A DNA stretch of 64,000 nucleotides. Origin: Silvanigrella aquatica (GTDB taxonomy: Bacteria; Bdellovibrionota_B; Oligoflexia; Silvanigrellales; Silvanigrellaceae). The position numbers and the translations under genes were made by a program. The notes beneath the pieces were generated by a model. The model saw only the letters and a program-made list of their open reading frames with translations. It did not search any database and was not told where the DNA came from. Below, in pieces: positions 44,743 to 54,281 of the stretch. Position 1 is the stretch's first letter, and every line of letters begins with the position of its first letter. The stretch lies in the NCBI RefSeq assembly GCF_001907975.1, contig NZ_CP017834.1, positions 1,006,718 through 1,070,717 on the forward strand. Direction: 5' to 3'.

Positions 44743-47700
44743 CTACTCATAATTGTCGGTTGTGATTTGTTTGATATTCTTTTTTTCAATATAAGGTGCT
44801 GATGTTGGAAAACTTGGAACATTGACACGGATTCCCTTTGAATTTTTTAAATATAATGAAACATAAAAAGTAATACTTTTTTCATTATTAATTGGCAATT
44901 CAAATTTTAAGTTATTGCGTAAACAAAATTTACTGTTGCCGCAATCAGCATAGTCATCGATAAACTTCAGCAATGACCAGCGATTCTTAATACCAAAATA
45001 TACCGTATTATTTGAAATAAAGATATTTTTATCATCAGAAATTTTTTCTAAAGTATATTTAGAACCTTGCGCTAATGAAACAGAAAATTGTATAGGATCA
45101 GAATAACTCCAAATAAATTTCCCTTTTAAATTATTTCCTTGTACAGATCCGATGACTTCCGAACCTGTTTGCAATGACCAATTGATGAGCTGATTACCTA
45201 AGATTTCCTTGTCTGTATTGGTTCTGAAATAAAACTCAACATTCCATTTTGTAGGTATAGGGTTCCCCTCTTTATCATTTTGAGGGTTAAAAAAATTTTG
45301 AAGTTTTGTCATATTATCTACAAAATTTTGCACATCACTTCGGCCTCGGTATAGTGCGCTGAATTTTTTGAGAATGGCAATATCTTGTTTTTGCAACTGA
45401 GAAAATTGATTAAAAATTTCATTCATATCATCGAGGGAAGCGCTTCCTGTGGCATAATCTTTTGATTGAAAAGGATATTTACCTGCTAAAGAGGAATTAA
45501 ATTGAAAAGCAAATTTATCATAATTTGCAAATGCCTGCTTGATTAAAAGGCTTTGACAGCGATTTTCTAGGGGAGAATAAATAGAGTTTAATTTTATGGC
45601 AAAAAAATCGTTGTGACTTAATGCAGGGGGTTGTGAAATAAATTTTTGACAAGATTCGCTTCGTAAAGGGAACATACTCATTGTGATAAAGTTTGATAAT
45701 AAAGCAAAAGAATTTGTTTTTGGGGTTGCAGATAAAGCATCATTTACAACTAATAAATTTGATAATGCTCTGTCAGAACTATAATTTGTTGGATTTTTAA
45801 AATATAAATTTCTTGCTTGTAGTAAGGGCTGGATATTTTTATTAAAAAATTGTTCTAATGCTATTTTTTGGTTGTTAATGTACAATTTCAAGTTTTCTTC
45901 AGAATTCACTCCAAAAGCATGAAATGCTGGCGAAACTTCACCATTCCACCATAAAAAATCGGAATCTATTGCGGTGAAAAATAAACTTGAATTGAGTGAG
46001 TCGGAATATTTTTTAATTTGTCGATCAATTTGCTGATTGACAATTGATGATAAACTTGAGTTTATTTCATTTTGTTTAAACTGTAATAGTTGATCAGAAA
46101 TTGATTTTAATATAGGGGTAGACATTTGTATATTCTGAATAGAAGGGTCTATTTGTAAGTTTGCTAGTTCTAAACTTTGGTTATTAATGTTAAATATTTT
46201 TAGTGAATTCGGTAAGTTTTTTTTCCAAAAAATGGAACTTAATGAATTTGCAAGTCTATTAAAATATATTGATAAAATTTCAGGAATTTGTAATTGATTA
46301 ACAGAATTAACGGCACCTGTAAAAGAAATACTACTTTGCAAATTACTTTGGAGTGAGTCAATATCCCATAAAGCATTTTCTGGAAGATTTTCATCAATGG
46401 AATGTAAATCAGATGAAAATGGTTTGTTATTTGTAAGATGAGGTAAATTAACAGCATTGTCTTCAAAGACAGATGACATTTTTGTCAGCGCTAAAGCTAT
46501 TTGCTGTAAGGCAGGATTTAGATTAAAAGTACCTGCATTATTTATCAATAAAGGAAATGTTGTACCAAAAGAGGAAGTGGTACTTAGTTGCAATTTGAAC
46601 TGTTCAAATTGCTCATTGGCCATTGTTGAAATAGAATTTGATGTGTCTATACCAAATGAGGCATTTTTTTCAATTTCAGTCAGCAGCTTCTTAAATTCTG
46701 TTCCATAAAATTGGTGCATATTTTTTAAATTATCTTGACTTTTTAATAAACTATCCTGAAGAGAATTGATATCCATAAGGATTTTTTTTGATAAAGCGAT
46801 ATCCTGATTTTGTAAGTCTGAGTTATCTAATTTTGTTATAGAATTCAAATTAGAAACTAAGTTGTTTATAGCAATAAGAATTTCATTATTTTTTGTGTTA
46901 CTTTGAATATAAATTTGGATTATTTGTTTTAACACTTCATTTGATTTTGTTTTAAAATCTGCGAAACTAAAATTAAATTGTCCTCGTATATTTTTCATAT
47001 TTAAAGTTGAAAAAATATTTTTTTGAACTAATGATTTTCCACAATCAACTCCATAAAGCAAATGAGTCATGAGCGGAAAAGCTTCTGTATTTTTTACAGG
47101 ATTCGGATCATTTATTAAACCATAAATTTGATTTATGCTATTATTTTCATCTACAAATTTATTTATTTTTTTTATAAGATCTGGCGATTCCAATGCGTCA
47201 TTTCCTGCCAAATATTGCAGGTCAAGATTTTTTGAAATTTTTTCATTCAAATGTTGAATGAGTATAGTCGATGTAAAATTTGCTAGGCTTGAATTATATT
47301 TATCAGTCAATTCTAAATCAAGATGTGTGTACCATGTAGGAAAAAGTAATGTTGAATAAAAAGATGTTGATTGAAGAGTATTTGAATTATTTATAAGACT
47401 ACAAATTTTGCTTTGAAGAATGCTCGAATGAGTTAAGTTATTTGTAACTTGTTTATAATTGCTTATATATAAATTGAGTTCCGAAAAGCTTTTAAGAAAT
47501 ATGTCTCTTTTTTGTCTAAGAATTTTTTGTGAACTAAAAATAGCATATGTAACAAATATCAAATTTAAGATTGTAAAAATACTTAATATCAATCTTTTGC
47601 GATTTTTATTTCGAATAAATTCATTTGAAATTTCAGATCCATTTATAAGTACTGTCGATATGTGGTTAAATGTATTTAATAAATATGAATTTTTATCAGA

Positions 47701-48660
47701 TTGATTCAGGTTTTCGTGAAATGAAGATATATTCAAAATATAATGTAGATTTGTTAAGTTTTTATCTTTAAATTGAAAGCTTTTATAAAAGTAATCAATA
47801 TAGTTTTTTGAAAATAAAACTAATCCTGATTTTAAATTATAAAAGAAACGTAATACTTGAACTTGAATTTGGGCTTTATCATTGAATTGCTGGAGGTAAT
47901 ACTGGCATTGTTGTTCAAAAGAATAAATACAATCATCGATTGCATTTTTAATTTCTTTGTTCAGATCATCGGTGTTTTTTAAGGTATGATGTGAAAATCC
48001 AAAAAAAGGTACTTCATTATCAGAATCAATACTAGAAACAGACTGAAATGGAGGAATTTCGTTGTATTGAGAATTTTCAATAAAGAATAAAGGGATTTTA
48101 GATTTTAATTTTAGACATATTTGTTTAAAAACTTTTGAGTATATTTTAGCTTCTTCAGAAAGATCTTTAAGGTTTGAAATATTTTTTTCAAAAGCAATTT
48201 GATTTGGAAAAATGATTATTCCGTCGAGATGATGATGTCTTCTCATTTTTAAAATAGAATTTATATTTCTCAATATGCGATTTAAGTTGATTCTTCCTGT
48301 TGATTCATTGAGTTCAAATAAATTATGATTTATGAATAAAAAGTATGTAGACTTTAAATGTGTTATTTCAAAAGGTTTTTTTGCATCCTCGAAATAAATA
48401 AGTGATTCATTTTCAGGATTATGAATATTATTAAGTTCGTTAAAATAAGAATTTGAATTTGCACCCATAACTATGAATAGATTTTTTTTTCTTAATAGAG
48501 ATTTATTTTTCAATAACCAATGCATATCAAATGTAAATATTTTTAACATTTCATTTTTGAAAAATTTAGATATATCTGGATTTATTGATTTAAATAATAA
48601 AAATGTAACTGTTATAAATATCAATGCTGAAACAAGAATATAAGAAAAGATGAGAAGCAT
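44743..48660 (-). CDS. tssM: T6SS membrane-complex protein TssM (IcmF-like), no Walker A
   Basis: A 1305-residue inner-membrane protein spanning the periplasm. Two hydrophobic segments (about residues 1-24 and 365-385) bracket a cytoplasmic domain; a long periplasmic part follows and ends in the beta-rich TssJ-contacting region. Where many TssM proteins have a GxxGxGKT loop, this one reads VMGANSNSYFNEL, so nucleotide binding is probably lost. It lies between tssL and vgrG. Asn/Ser/Phe-rich composition matches the local AT bias. Confidence 0.85.
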   Translation of the reverse strand: MLLIFSYILVSALIFITVTFLLFKSINPDISKFFKNEMLKIFTFDMHWLLKNKSLLRKKNLFIVMGANSNSYFNELNNIHNPENESLIYFEDAKKPFEITHLKSTYFLFINHNLFELNESTGRINLNRILRNINSILKMRRHHHLDGIIIFPNQIAFEKNISNLKDLSEEAKIYSKVFKQICLKLKSKIPLFFIENSQYNEIPPFQSVSSIDSDNEVPFFGFSHHTLKNTDDLNKEIKNAIDDCIYSFEQQCQYYLQQFNDKAQIQVQVLRFFYNLKSGLVLFSKNYIDYFYKSFQFKDKNLTNLHYILNISSFHENLNQSDKNSYLLNTFNHISTVLINGSEISNEFIRNKNRKRLILSIFTILNLIFVTYAIFSSQKILRQKRDIFLKSFSELNLYISNYKQVTNNLTHSSILQSKICSLINNSNTLQSTSFYSTLLFPTWYTHLDLELTDKYNSSLANFTSTILIQHLNEKISKNLDLQYLAGNDALESPDLIKKINKFVDENNSINQIYGLINDPNPVKNTEAFPLMTHLLYGVDCGKSLVQKNIFSTLNMKNIRGQFNFSFADFKTKSNEVLKQIIQIYIQSNTKNNEILIAINNLVSNLNSITKLDNSDLQNQDIALSKKILMDINSLQDSLLKSQDNLKNMHQFYGTEFKKLLTEIEKNASFGIDTSNSISTMANEQFEQFKLQLSTTSSFGTTFPLLINNAGTFNLNPALQQIALALTKMSSVFEDNAVNLPHLTNNKPFSSDLHSIDENLPENALWDIDSLQSNLQSSISFTGAVNSVNQLQIPEILSIYFNRLANSLSSIFWKKNLPNSLKIFNINNQSLELANLQIDPSIQNIQMSTPILKSISDQLLQFKQNEINSSLSSIVNQQIDRQIKKYSDSLNSSLFFTAIDSDFLWWNGEVSPAFHAFGVNSEENLKLYINNQKIALEQFFNKNIQPLLQARNLYFKNPTNYSSDRALSNLLVVNDALSATPKTNSFALLSNFITMSMFPLRSESCQKFISQPPALSHNDFFAIKLNSIYSPLENRCQSLLIKQAFANYDKFAFQFNSSLAGKYPFQSKDYATGSASLDDMNEIFNQFSQLQKQDIAILKKFSALYRGRSDVQNFVDNMTKLQNFFNPQNDKEGNPIPTKWNVEFYFRTNTDKEILGNQLINWSLQTGSEVIGSVQGNNLKGKFIWSYSDPIQFSVSLAQGSKYTLEKISDDKNIFISNNTVYFGIKNRWSLLKFIDDYADCGNSKFCLRNNLKFELPINNEKSITFYVSLYLKNSKGIRVNVPSFPTSAPYIEKKNIKQITTDNYE

Positions 48661-48685
48661 AATTAATCCTACCTAGATTTACCAT

Positions 48686-49441
48686 TTACATGAGATTTTT
48701 TGATAATATATTTGAATTTATAATCCACATAATAATTGAAGTCATTAAAAAGAAGGCAAATAGGAAGAAATTAGAAAAGAGAAGGGAGTATATCACTTTT
48801 TTATGATACATTTCGTATTCATTATGATTTGAAATTATTAAATTATTAGGAATTAAACCTGAAATTTCAGGTGTGGATTCAAAATTTGTTTCATAGTAAA
48901 ATTGATACAGTTCTGATTTAATTTGCTGAATTTTATCGACATCATGATAAGAATGATATTTTCCTCTAAATCCGGAGCAAAGACAGAAATAATAGCTTAG
49001 GGAGAGATCTCTGTATTTATAATCACGCTCAAGTAAAATTTGACTGCAATTTTCAAAAAAGAGATCGCCCGAGGATCGTGATCCAAATATGCGATTTTCA
49101 AGAGTATCAGAAGTCCAATGCATGCGACCTTGCCATTGAGTCGTTATGAGCATTTCGTCTATTAAGGAAACAAGGGCATAATGAAGAAGTCTGATGATTT
49201 CTGTACCATAATACTTTTTATACTTTTTTAAGATATCCATTTTTCGTGAAATAAGTTCTTCAATATCTTTTGAGAGATTTTTTACATCATCAATTTGATA
49301 AATAAGCTCATTCTCAGAGCTATTTTCAATGTTTTTTAAAATTAATTTATTACGTATATCAAAAAAATAGTTAATTATTTCCTCGGTAATAAATATTATA
49401 TTTTCATGATGCGAACCATCATTATGCTTATTTGAAGTCAT
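48686..49441 (-). CDS. tssL: T6SS membrane-complex protein TssL (DotU/IcmH)
   Basis: A 251-residue protein. The core motif is unmistakable: ALVSLIDEMLITTQWQGRMH, LENRIFGSRSSGDLFFENC and YYFCLCSGFRGKYH. A single C-terminal transmembrane helix (LLFSNFFLFAFFLMTSIIMW) anchors it, with no OmpA-like peptidoglycan domain. It bridges TssM and the TssK baseplate. It overlaps tssK by 4 bases. Confidence 0.92.
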   Translation of the reverse strand: MTSNKHNDGSHHENIIFITEEIINYFFDIRNKLILKNIENSSENELIYQIDDVKNLSKDIEELISRKMDILKKYKKYYGTEIIRLLHYALVSLIDEMLITTQWQGRMHWTSDTLENRIFGSRSSGDLFFENCSQILLERDYKYRDLSLSYYFCLCSGFRGKYHSYHDVDKIQQIKSELYQFYYETNFESTPEISGLIPNNLIISNHNEYEMYHKKVIYSLLFSNFFLFAFFLMTSIIMWIINSNILSKNLM

Positions 49442-50790
49442 GCTGATTTCCTAGAATATAAAATAATTTCTTCAGGTAAAAAATGACTATTTGTATCAAT
49501 GCTTGCTGAAACAACTAATTTAATATTTTCTCTTCGGTTATTATCTAATTTCGCATAAACTAAAAAAATATTTCGTTGGGGAATGAGCGTATCATATTTT
49601 TCTACTATAGAGCGTGATAATCCTAACGAGCGTCTTTCAAGATTTATAGAGTGATTTTCTTCATCACAGATAATTGCCGATTTAATCCAATTGATAAAGT
49701 TTTCATTTGTAACAGAATAGCTCTTTTTAAAACCGAGTAAAACAAATGAGTTGTTTTCAAAAGTAGCAATATTAGTATTAAATGATATCTGAAATTTTTT
49801 ATCAATTTTTGTTAATTTTGTAATATTATAATTTGTTGGAATTTCTCTTTCTAAAAATTCAACTAAATTTTCGTGAATTTTTTCAAAGCAAGCAAGAGGG
49901 TTAAAATGATTATATTCAATAAGAGTAGGTGGCATTTCTTCAATATCGTTTGAAATAATTTGAGAATATAAATTATAAAATTCCAAATAAAGATGGAAAG
50001 GATGAAGTTGTTCTGAGTAAAGGCATGCTTCAAATCGAGGAAGACTAGACTTCATGCTCTTTAAAGCAAGGAGTCTATTATTATAAATAGCGCGATGTGT
50101 ATCATGATTAAATTTGTTTAAATCTTCAAGAATATCCTGTATTTTATATCGTGTAATCATACATACTGAGTTACAAATATTCCAAATGTGAGATTTTTTT
50201 AAAACTTTTTTAGAGGGAGGTTGAAATGTTTTTAATTTAAAAAAATTATTTTCATAATGAATTTTAGCTAAAGGAAGTGCAATATAATTTGATGTCACTT
50301 CATGCTCAAATAAAAATGTAACATTTGCTTTAATCCGAGGAATAAATATTTCATCCTCACCCGTATTTTCATCGAAGGAATAAATGTTGTTATTTAAAGA
50401 TTTATATCTTGAAAAATTAGAATTTAAAATACTATTTTTATTTAAGTTTTTAGGAACACAAAGTGTTAAGGTCAAAGAATCTTTACTTAAGGTTTCTTTG
50501 TAACTGCTTAAATCTATTTGGAGAGGTGTGCTATCTGATTGATAATTATAGTAATATTCCAAGCCATCTTGAAAAGTGCATTCCAGTTCTTCAATTTTTA
50601 AAATACCGCTGAGGAAAGAAGTTTCTTCAAATTTAAAATTTTTGATTCCAAATGGATAAACTGTATTTTCAAAATTTTGATAACTCACAATATTTTCACA
50701 ACGTCGAAATGCTTGTTGAAAATGCTGAGGTGATAAAAGCATGCCGTCATGCCACATGATTTGATCAGGGATATTTTTTAAACTTTGCAT
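49438..50790 (-). CDS. tssK: T6SS baseplate-membrane connector TssK
   Basis: A 450-residue protein (VasE/ImpJ) opening with the hallmark IMWHDGMLLSPQHFQQAFRR. Later blocks LPRFEACLYSEQLHPFHLYL and FLEREIPTNYNI match the family. It forms trimers that dock the baseplate to TssL/TssM. Normal length. It follows the beta-rich gene by 19 bases and overlaps tssL. Confidence 0.95.
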   Translation of the reverse strand: MQSLKNIPDQIMWHDGMLLSPQHFQQAFRRCENIVSYQNFENTVYPFGIKNFKFEETSFLSGILKIEELECTFQDGLEYYYNYQSDSTPLQIDLSSYKETLSKDSLTLTLCVPKNLNKNSILNSNFSRYKSLNNNIYSFDENTGEDEIFIPRIKANVTFLFEHEVTSNYIALPLAKIHYENNFFKLKTFQPPSKKVLKKSHIWNICNSVCMITRYKIQDILEDLNKFNHDTHRAIYNNRLLALKSMKSSLPRFEACLYSEQLHPFHLYLEFYNLYSQIISNDIEEMPPTLIEYNHFNPLACFEKIHENLVEFLEREIPTNYNITKLTKIDKKFQISFNTNIATFENNSFVLLGFKKSYSVTNENFINWIKSAIICDEENHSINLERRSLGLSRSIVEKYDTLIPQRNIFLVYAKLDNNRRENIKLVVSASIDTNSHFLPEEIILYSRKSA

Positions 50791-50809
50791 ATATTATGTC
50801 CTTATAATA

Positions 50810-51397
50810 TCAATTAAAATGAAATGAAATTGATGCTAAAGCTTCAAATCCTGATGTACTTGTTGCAAGATTTTTAGAGTTATCGGAAAAAACAAATTGG
50901 TAGCCTCCCCCTAATGAAAATTTGAATTTTTCAGAAACATTTGTTTCTAGAAACAATACGGGTTTTAAAGTCCAAAAATATAACACGACGTTTGATTTTG
51001 TTTCAGAATTATCTAATATTTGTGTTCCATAAGCTTGTCCTGCTCCACCATAAATTTTAATTTTAGGATGAAAAATGGACGCCGCATAAGGAATGACTGT
51101 AAAGGCATTGCCGCAATACCAGAAATTATTTATTAATGTAGATTTCTCACTATCAATATAAAAATTCTGAAAAGAAGAACTACAAAATAATGAAGATTGA
51201 AAATAGTGATTTAGATCGAGACCAATTTCGGTTGTAATGGGCAATATGTTTTTATTTAGAATTTTTTTAAAACCAAAACTTTGTTCTACTAGAACATTAA
51301 AATTGTCATTTTCTTTTTTTGGAGAAATAGCCGTAACAAGGTTTTGTTGAACATATATGTCGTTATTTTGGGGAATTTGATAAGGATTAAATTCCAT
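50810..51397 (-). CDS. Beta-rich protein in the T6SS unit, same frame as the TssJ-like gene
   Basis: A 195-residue protein not recognised. It has alternating hydrophobic beta-strands and barrel-like motifs (IKIYGGAGQAYGTQI, FKFSLGGGYQFVFS, ending ASISFHFN), but no signal peptide of its own. Its ATG comes immediately after the TAA stop of the gene before it and is in the same frame, so the two may be one protein split by a single stop. A GGAG 6 bases upstream of the ATG also allows coupled translation. It could be an outer-membrane or periplasmic accessory of the membrane complex. Confidence 0.65.
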   Translation of the reverse strand: MEFNPYQIPQNNDIYVQQNLVTAISPKKENDNFNVLVEQSFGFKKILNKNILPITTEIGLDLNHYFQSSLFCSSSFQNFYIDSEKSTLINNFWYCGNAFTVIPYAASIFHPKIKIYGGAGQAYGTQILDNSETKSNVVLYFWTLKPVLFLETNVSEKFKFSLGGGYQFVFSDNSKNLATSTSGFEALASISFHFN

Positions 51398-52183
51398 TTA
51401 TTTCTCCATTTCTTGAAAGTAATCAAATCCTAGAGAGAAAAAGTTGAGTTTCAAATTTTTATAGGGATTTAATTGGATAGGGTAAGCATTAGCATTATTT
51501 GAGAGTCTGTTAAATAAAAAGGCTCCAGAGGCATTTGAATTGATATCGATGAGATATTTTGAATAATTTGAGTCGGGTGTGAGTTCAAAGCGATAAATTT
51601 GAACATCTTTCGAAGTGCGTAATGTTTTTATGGCATCTGCATTAAATGTAAACCAATCTTTAATAGGAATTAAAGAAATTTGTGAATAGAGTTCAGGTTT
51701 ATAGATGATGACAAGTTCTGAGAGTATGGCAGAGTTGCTATTTGCATTTTTTTCAATATTAATTTGAACCGAGCAAATTTTTCCAAAAAATCTTTCTAAG
51801 AAACTTCCTGGTTTTTGTGCAACTAAATTTTTAGGAGGGACAGCGGGTGGTTGTTTACCTCCGGAATCGTCGTCAAAGCTTTTTGCTTTGGCTGAGAATT
51901 CCGAAATATTTTTTGATGTTTCCTTTGCTGTACTTGCAGCAGAATTGGCAGAATCAAGTGAAGATTTAGCTGAGTCGAGGCTAGACGCGGCAACGCTTCC
52001 CTCTGCGTGCGTTGGGAGAATAGGAATATTGAAAAAAAATGCAATAATAAAATAAAAGGGTGAAAAAATTTTCAATTTTTTTTTATGATTTTGTAATTCA
52101 ATGAGAACTCCGCATAAGTATAAAAAAAAGCTGCTATATTTCTTCCTTTGATATAGCAATGAAAAACGCCTCATATTGGGCAT
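51398..52183 (-). CDS. TssJ-like exported protein, first gene of the - strand T6SS unit
   Basis: A 261-residue frame at the head of the tssK-tssL-tssM-vgrG unit. The real N-terminus is unclear: from ATG 52183 there are two hydrophobic stretches, and the second (KIFSPFYFIIAFFFNIPILP then THA) is a good signal peptide. A GGAG lies 5 bases before an ATT codon (about residue 28) that could be an unusual start. After a Ser/Ala-rich linker, the C-terminal half (VQINIEKNANSNSAILSELV, then IIYKPELYSQISLIPIKDW) resembles the TssJ beta-sandwich, but there is no lipobox cysteine. TssJ normally anchors TssM to the outer membrane. Confidence 0.55.
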   Translation of the reverse strand: MPNMRRFSLLYQRKKYSSFFLYLCGVLIELQNHKKKLKIFSPFYFIIAFFFNIPILPTHAEGSVAASSLDSAKSSLDSANSAASTAKETSKNISEFSAKAKSFDDDSGGKQPPAVPPKNLVAQKPGSFLERFFGKICSVQINIEKNANSNSAILSELVIIYKPELYSQISLIPIKDWFTFNADAIKTLRTSKDVQIYRFELTPDSNYSKYLIDINSNASGAFLFNRLSNNANAYPIQLNPYKNLKLNFFSLGFDYFQEMEK

Positions 52184-52457
52184 TAAATTTTATACTATAT
52201 TCAATTTTTTTTATTTTCAAGTAATAAAGTAGATTTATCTTTTAAAATCATAAAGTATATTGAAATTAAAGTTCAGAAAAATCAACATCTTAAATGTATT
52301 GAAATAAAAATATAATATTTCTTGATACATTCATTTTCTCCATATACTTTTATGCCACATAGAATTGTGATTGGTAAGTTATAGAGCACTTTTCTAACGA
52401 GTAAATGTAATAATTTTTAAGTATATACATATTTTTAGAGGGTTATAGTATTATTTA

Positions 52458-54281
52458 ATGTTTATTAAATTTCGAATAAAATTAAAAATGTTGATAAATC
52501 GCCTTAAAATATATGGATTTATATTTAATATTAAATTTTATTTGCGCTCTCTCTTGTTTTGGATTTTAGTATTGCATATTTTGATAGGCGTGTTTGCTTT
52601 TGCTCTGAAAAGCTATAATCGAGATTTGTTTTTAAATTATTGCCAAAATTTTTTATTGAAAGTATCATTGCAGCAGCAGATAAAAATAGTTCCTTTATTC
52701 TTTAAAAAAGCTGATATCAATTCGGAAGCAGATTTAAAAGAAATAGCAAACGGCTTCAGTCAAATAAAAGATAATTATGTTTTTTTTGTATATAGCATAA
52801 AAAACAAAAATTTAATTTATAACTTTGATGGTATTGATAAATACTCGTATATTTATGACTTTGCTTCTCGAGAATCTCTTTTCAAAAAAGCGGAACGAGA
52901 TATCTTTAGCTCCAATGAGCTTGGGTTACAGTTTTTATATCCAAACTTCTTTTTTGCCATTAAAAATATAAAAATTAATCATGAAGACTTTTATATTTTT
53001 TTAGGATCCAATAACCATGCTGTTAAATGTTTTAGTGATTCTTTAATTAAAAATACTTTTTATATAGACACATTAATCATATTTATGCTTTTTTTTCTTT
53101 ATATATTGGTAACAATTTTTGCTGTAGCTCCTATTTTTTTATTTATTCGGAAATTTAATAGGAGTCATTTGAGCTCTAATATTTTTAAAGTAAAAGAAGT
53201 TTTTGAGTTTAATCATATTAAAAGACTTAGAGTAACTCTATTACATTCATTAAGAAAAATTGAAAAATTTGAAGTCGAAAGACTTCATATGATAGATAAT
53301 CTTATTAAACATCAAAATGATGTTGAAAATGGTAAAATAGTGTCACAAATTATTCATGATTTAAAAAGTCCTCTTGCCGTTTTTGAAGAGATTTTAAATA
53401 ATCGCCATATTAAAAATAATATAGTAAATAGGAAAGCAAATTTAGCTTTTGCAAAGATGAATTCTCTTATAGAAAGTATTAGAGATCCTAAAAAGGAAAA
53501 ATATTTAAATAAAGAAAAAAAAATGTTCGATATGTCAAGACTATTTTCTGAAATAAAATGCTATGCAAAAACTAGAAATGTAAAAATTATTATTTCTCCA
53601 CATTTCAATATTCCAGAAATATATTGTGATCATCTTAAAATTGAAAGGTGTCTTCAGAATTTAATTCGTAATGCAATTTATTATTGTCATTCTTTTTGTA
53701 AAGTAGAGTGGCAAATAAAAAATAATAGTGATCTTTATATAGAAGTTATTGATGATGGAAATGGAGTTTCTTCTGAGATTGAAAATACTATTTTTGAATG
53801 GAGAATTACAGGCAATAAATTAGAAGGAACGGGAGTAGGACTTAGTTATGTGAAATATGTAGCAGATATTCATGGGGGTGAAGTCTCATACTTCAGAAGA
53901 AATAATGCAACAGTTTTTTATTTATATATTCCAAATATTTTAAATTTTAATCAAAATAGTATGAGTTCGAAATTAGTGCGTAATTATAATTCTATTTTTG
54001 ATTTAAAAAATGAAATATTTTTTTTAGTGGAAAATCATTTATATATAAATAAAATAAAACATATAAAATGGCCAAATAATATAAAAATAGTATATCTTAA
54101 AAGCTGTGATATTGAGATTGATTTTTCTAAATGTTTTTGCTTTTATACTGACTCAAGCACAGATTTTATCGAAAAAGCATTGACATTAGGTGTAAGTGTA
54201 GTGCTTCATAAGCAAGACTATAGTAGTCAAATAATTCTTAAAAAGGTCTTACAGACAAAAAAAATGAATGGTGTAAAATAA
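52458..54281 (+). CDS. Membrane sensor histidine kinase with degenerate C-terminal receiver
   Basis: A 607-residue kinase. Two transmembrane helices (about residues 32-52 and 200-228) flank a periplasmic sensor region. Then come the phospho-acceptor H-box SQIIHDLKSPLAVFEEI, the N-box LIRNAIYYC and the G-boxes DDGNGVSSEI and GTGVGLSYVKYVADIHGGEV. The last 110 residues (EIFFLVENHLYINKIKHIKW through ALTLGVSVVLHKQ) look like a receiver fold without its Asp. It is divergent from the TssJ-like gene and fused in operon with the NtrC-type gene (stop and start overlap), forming a two-component pair that likely controls the T6SS. Confidence 0.9.
   Translation: MFIKFRIKLKMLINRLKIYGFIFNIKFYLRSLLFWILVLHILIGVFAFALKSYNRDLFLNYCQNFLLKVSLQQQIKIVPLFFKKADINSEADLKEIANGFSQIKDNYVFFVYSIKNKNLIYNFDGIDKYSYIYDFASRESLFKKAERDIFSSNELGLQFLYPNFFFAIKNIKINHEDFYIFLGSNNHAVKCFSDSLIKNTFYIDTLIIFMLFFLYILVTIFAVAPIFLFIRKFNRSHLSSNIFKVKEVFEFNHIKRLRVTLLHSLRKIEKFEVERLHMIDNLIKHQNDVENGKIVSQIIHDLKSPLAVFEEILNNRHIKNNIVNRKANLAFAKMNSLIESIRDPKKEKYLNKEKKMFDMSRLFSEIKCYAKTRNVKIIISPHFNIPEIYCDHLKIERCLQNLIRNAIYYCHSFCKVEWQIKNNSDLYIEVIDDGNGVSSEIENTIFEWRITGNKLEGTGVGLSYVKYVADIHGGEVSYFRRNNATVFYLYIPNILNFNQNSMSSKLVRNYNSIFDLKNEIFFLVENHLYINKIKHIKWPNNIKIVYLKSCDIEIDFSKCFCFYTDSSTDFIEKALTLGVSVVLHKQDYSSQIILKKVLQTKKMNGVK

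Noticed and set aside
52372-52387. Sigma-54-like GG...GC sequence upstream of the kinase gene
   Set aside because: The spacing is not the required 10 bases; no other match was found on either strand of that spacer.
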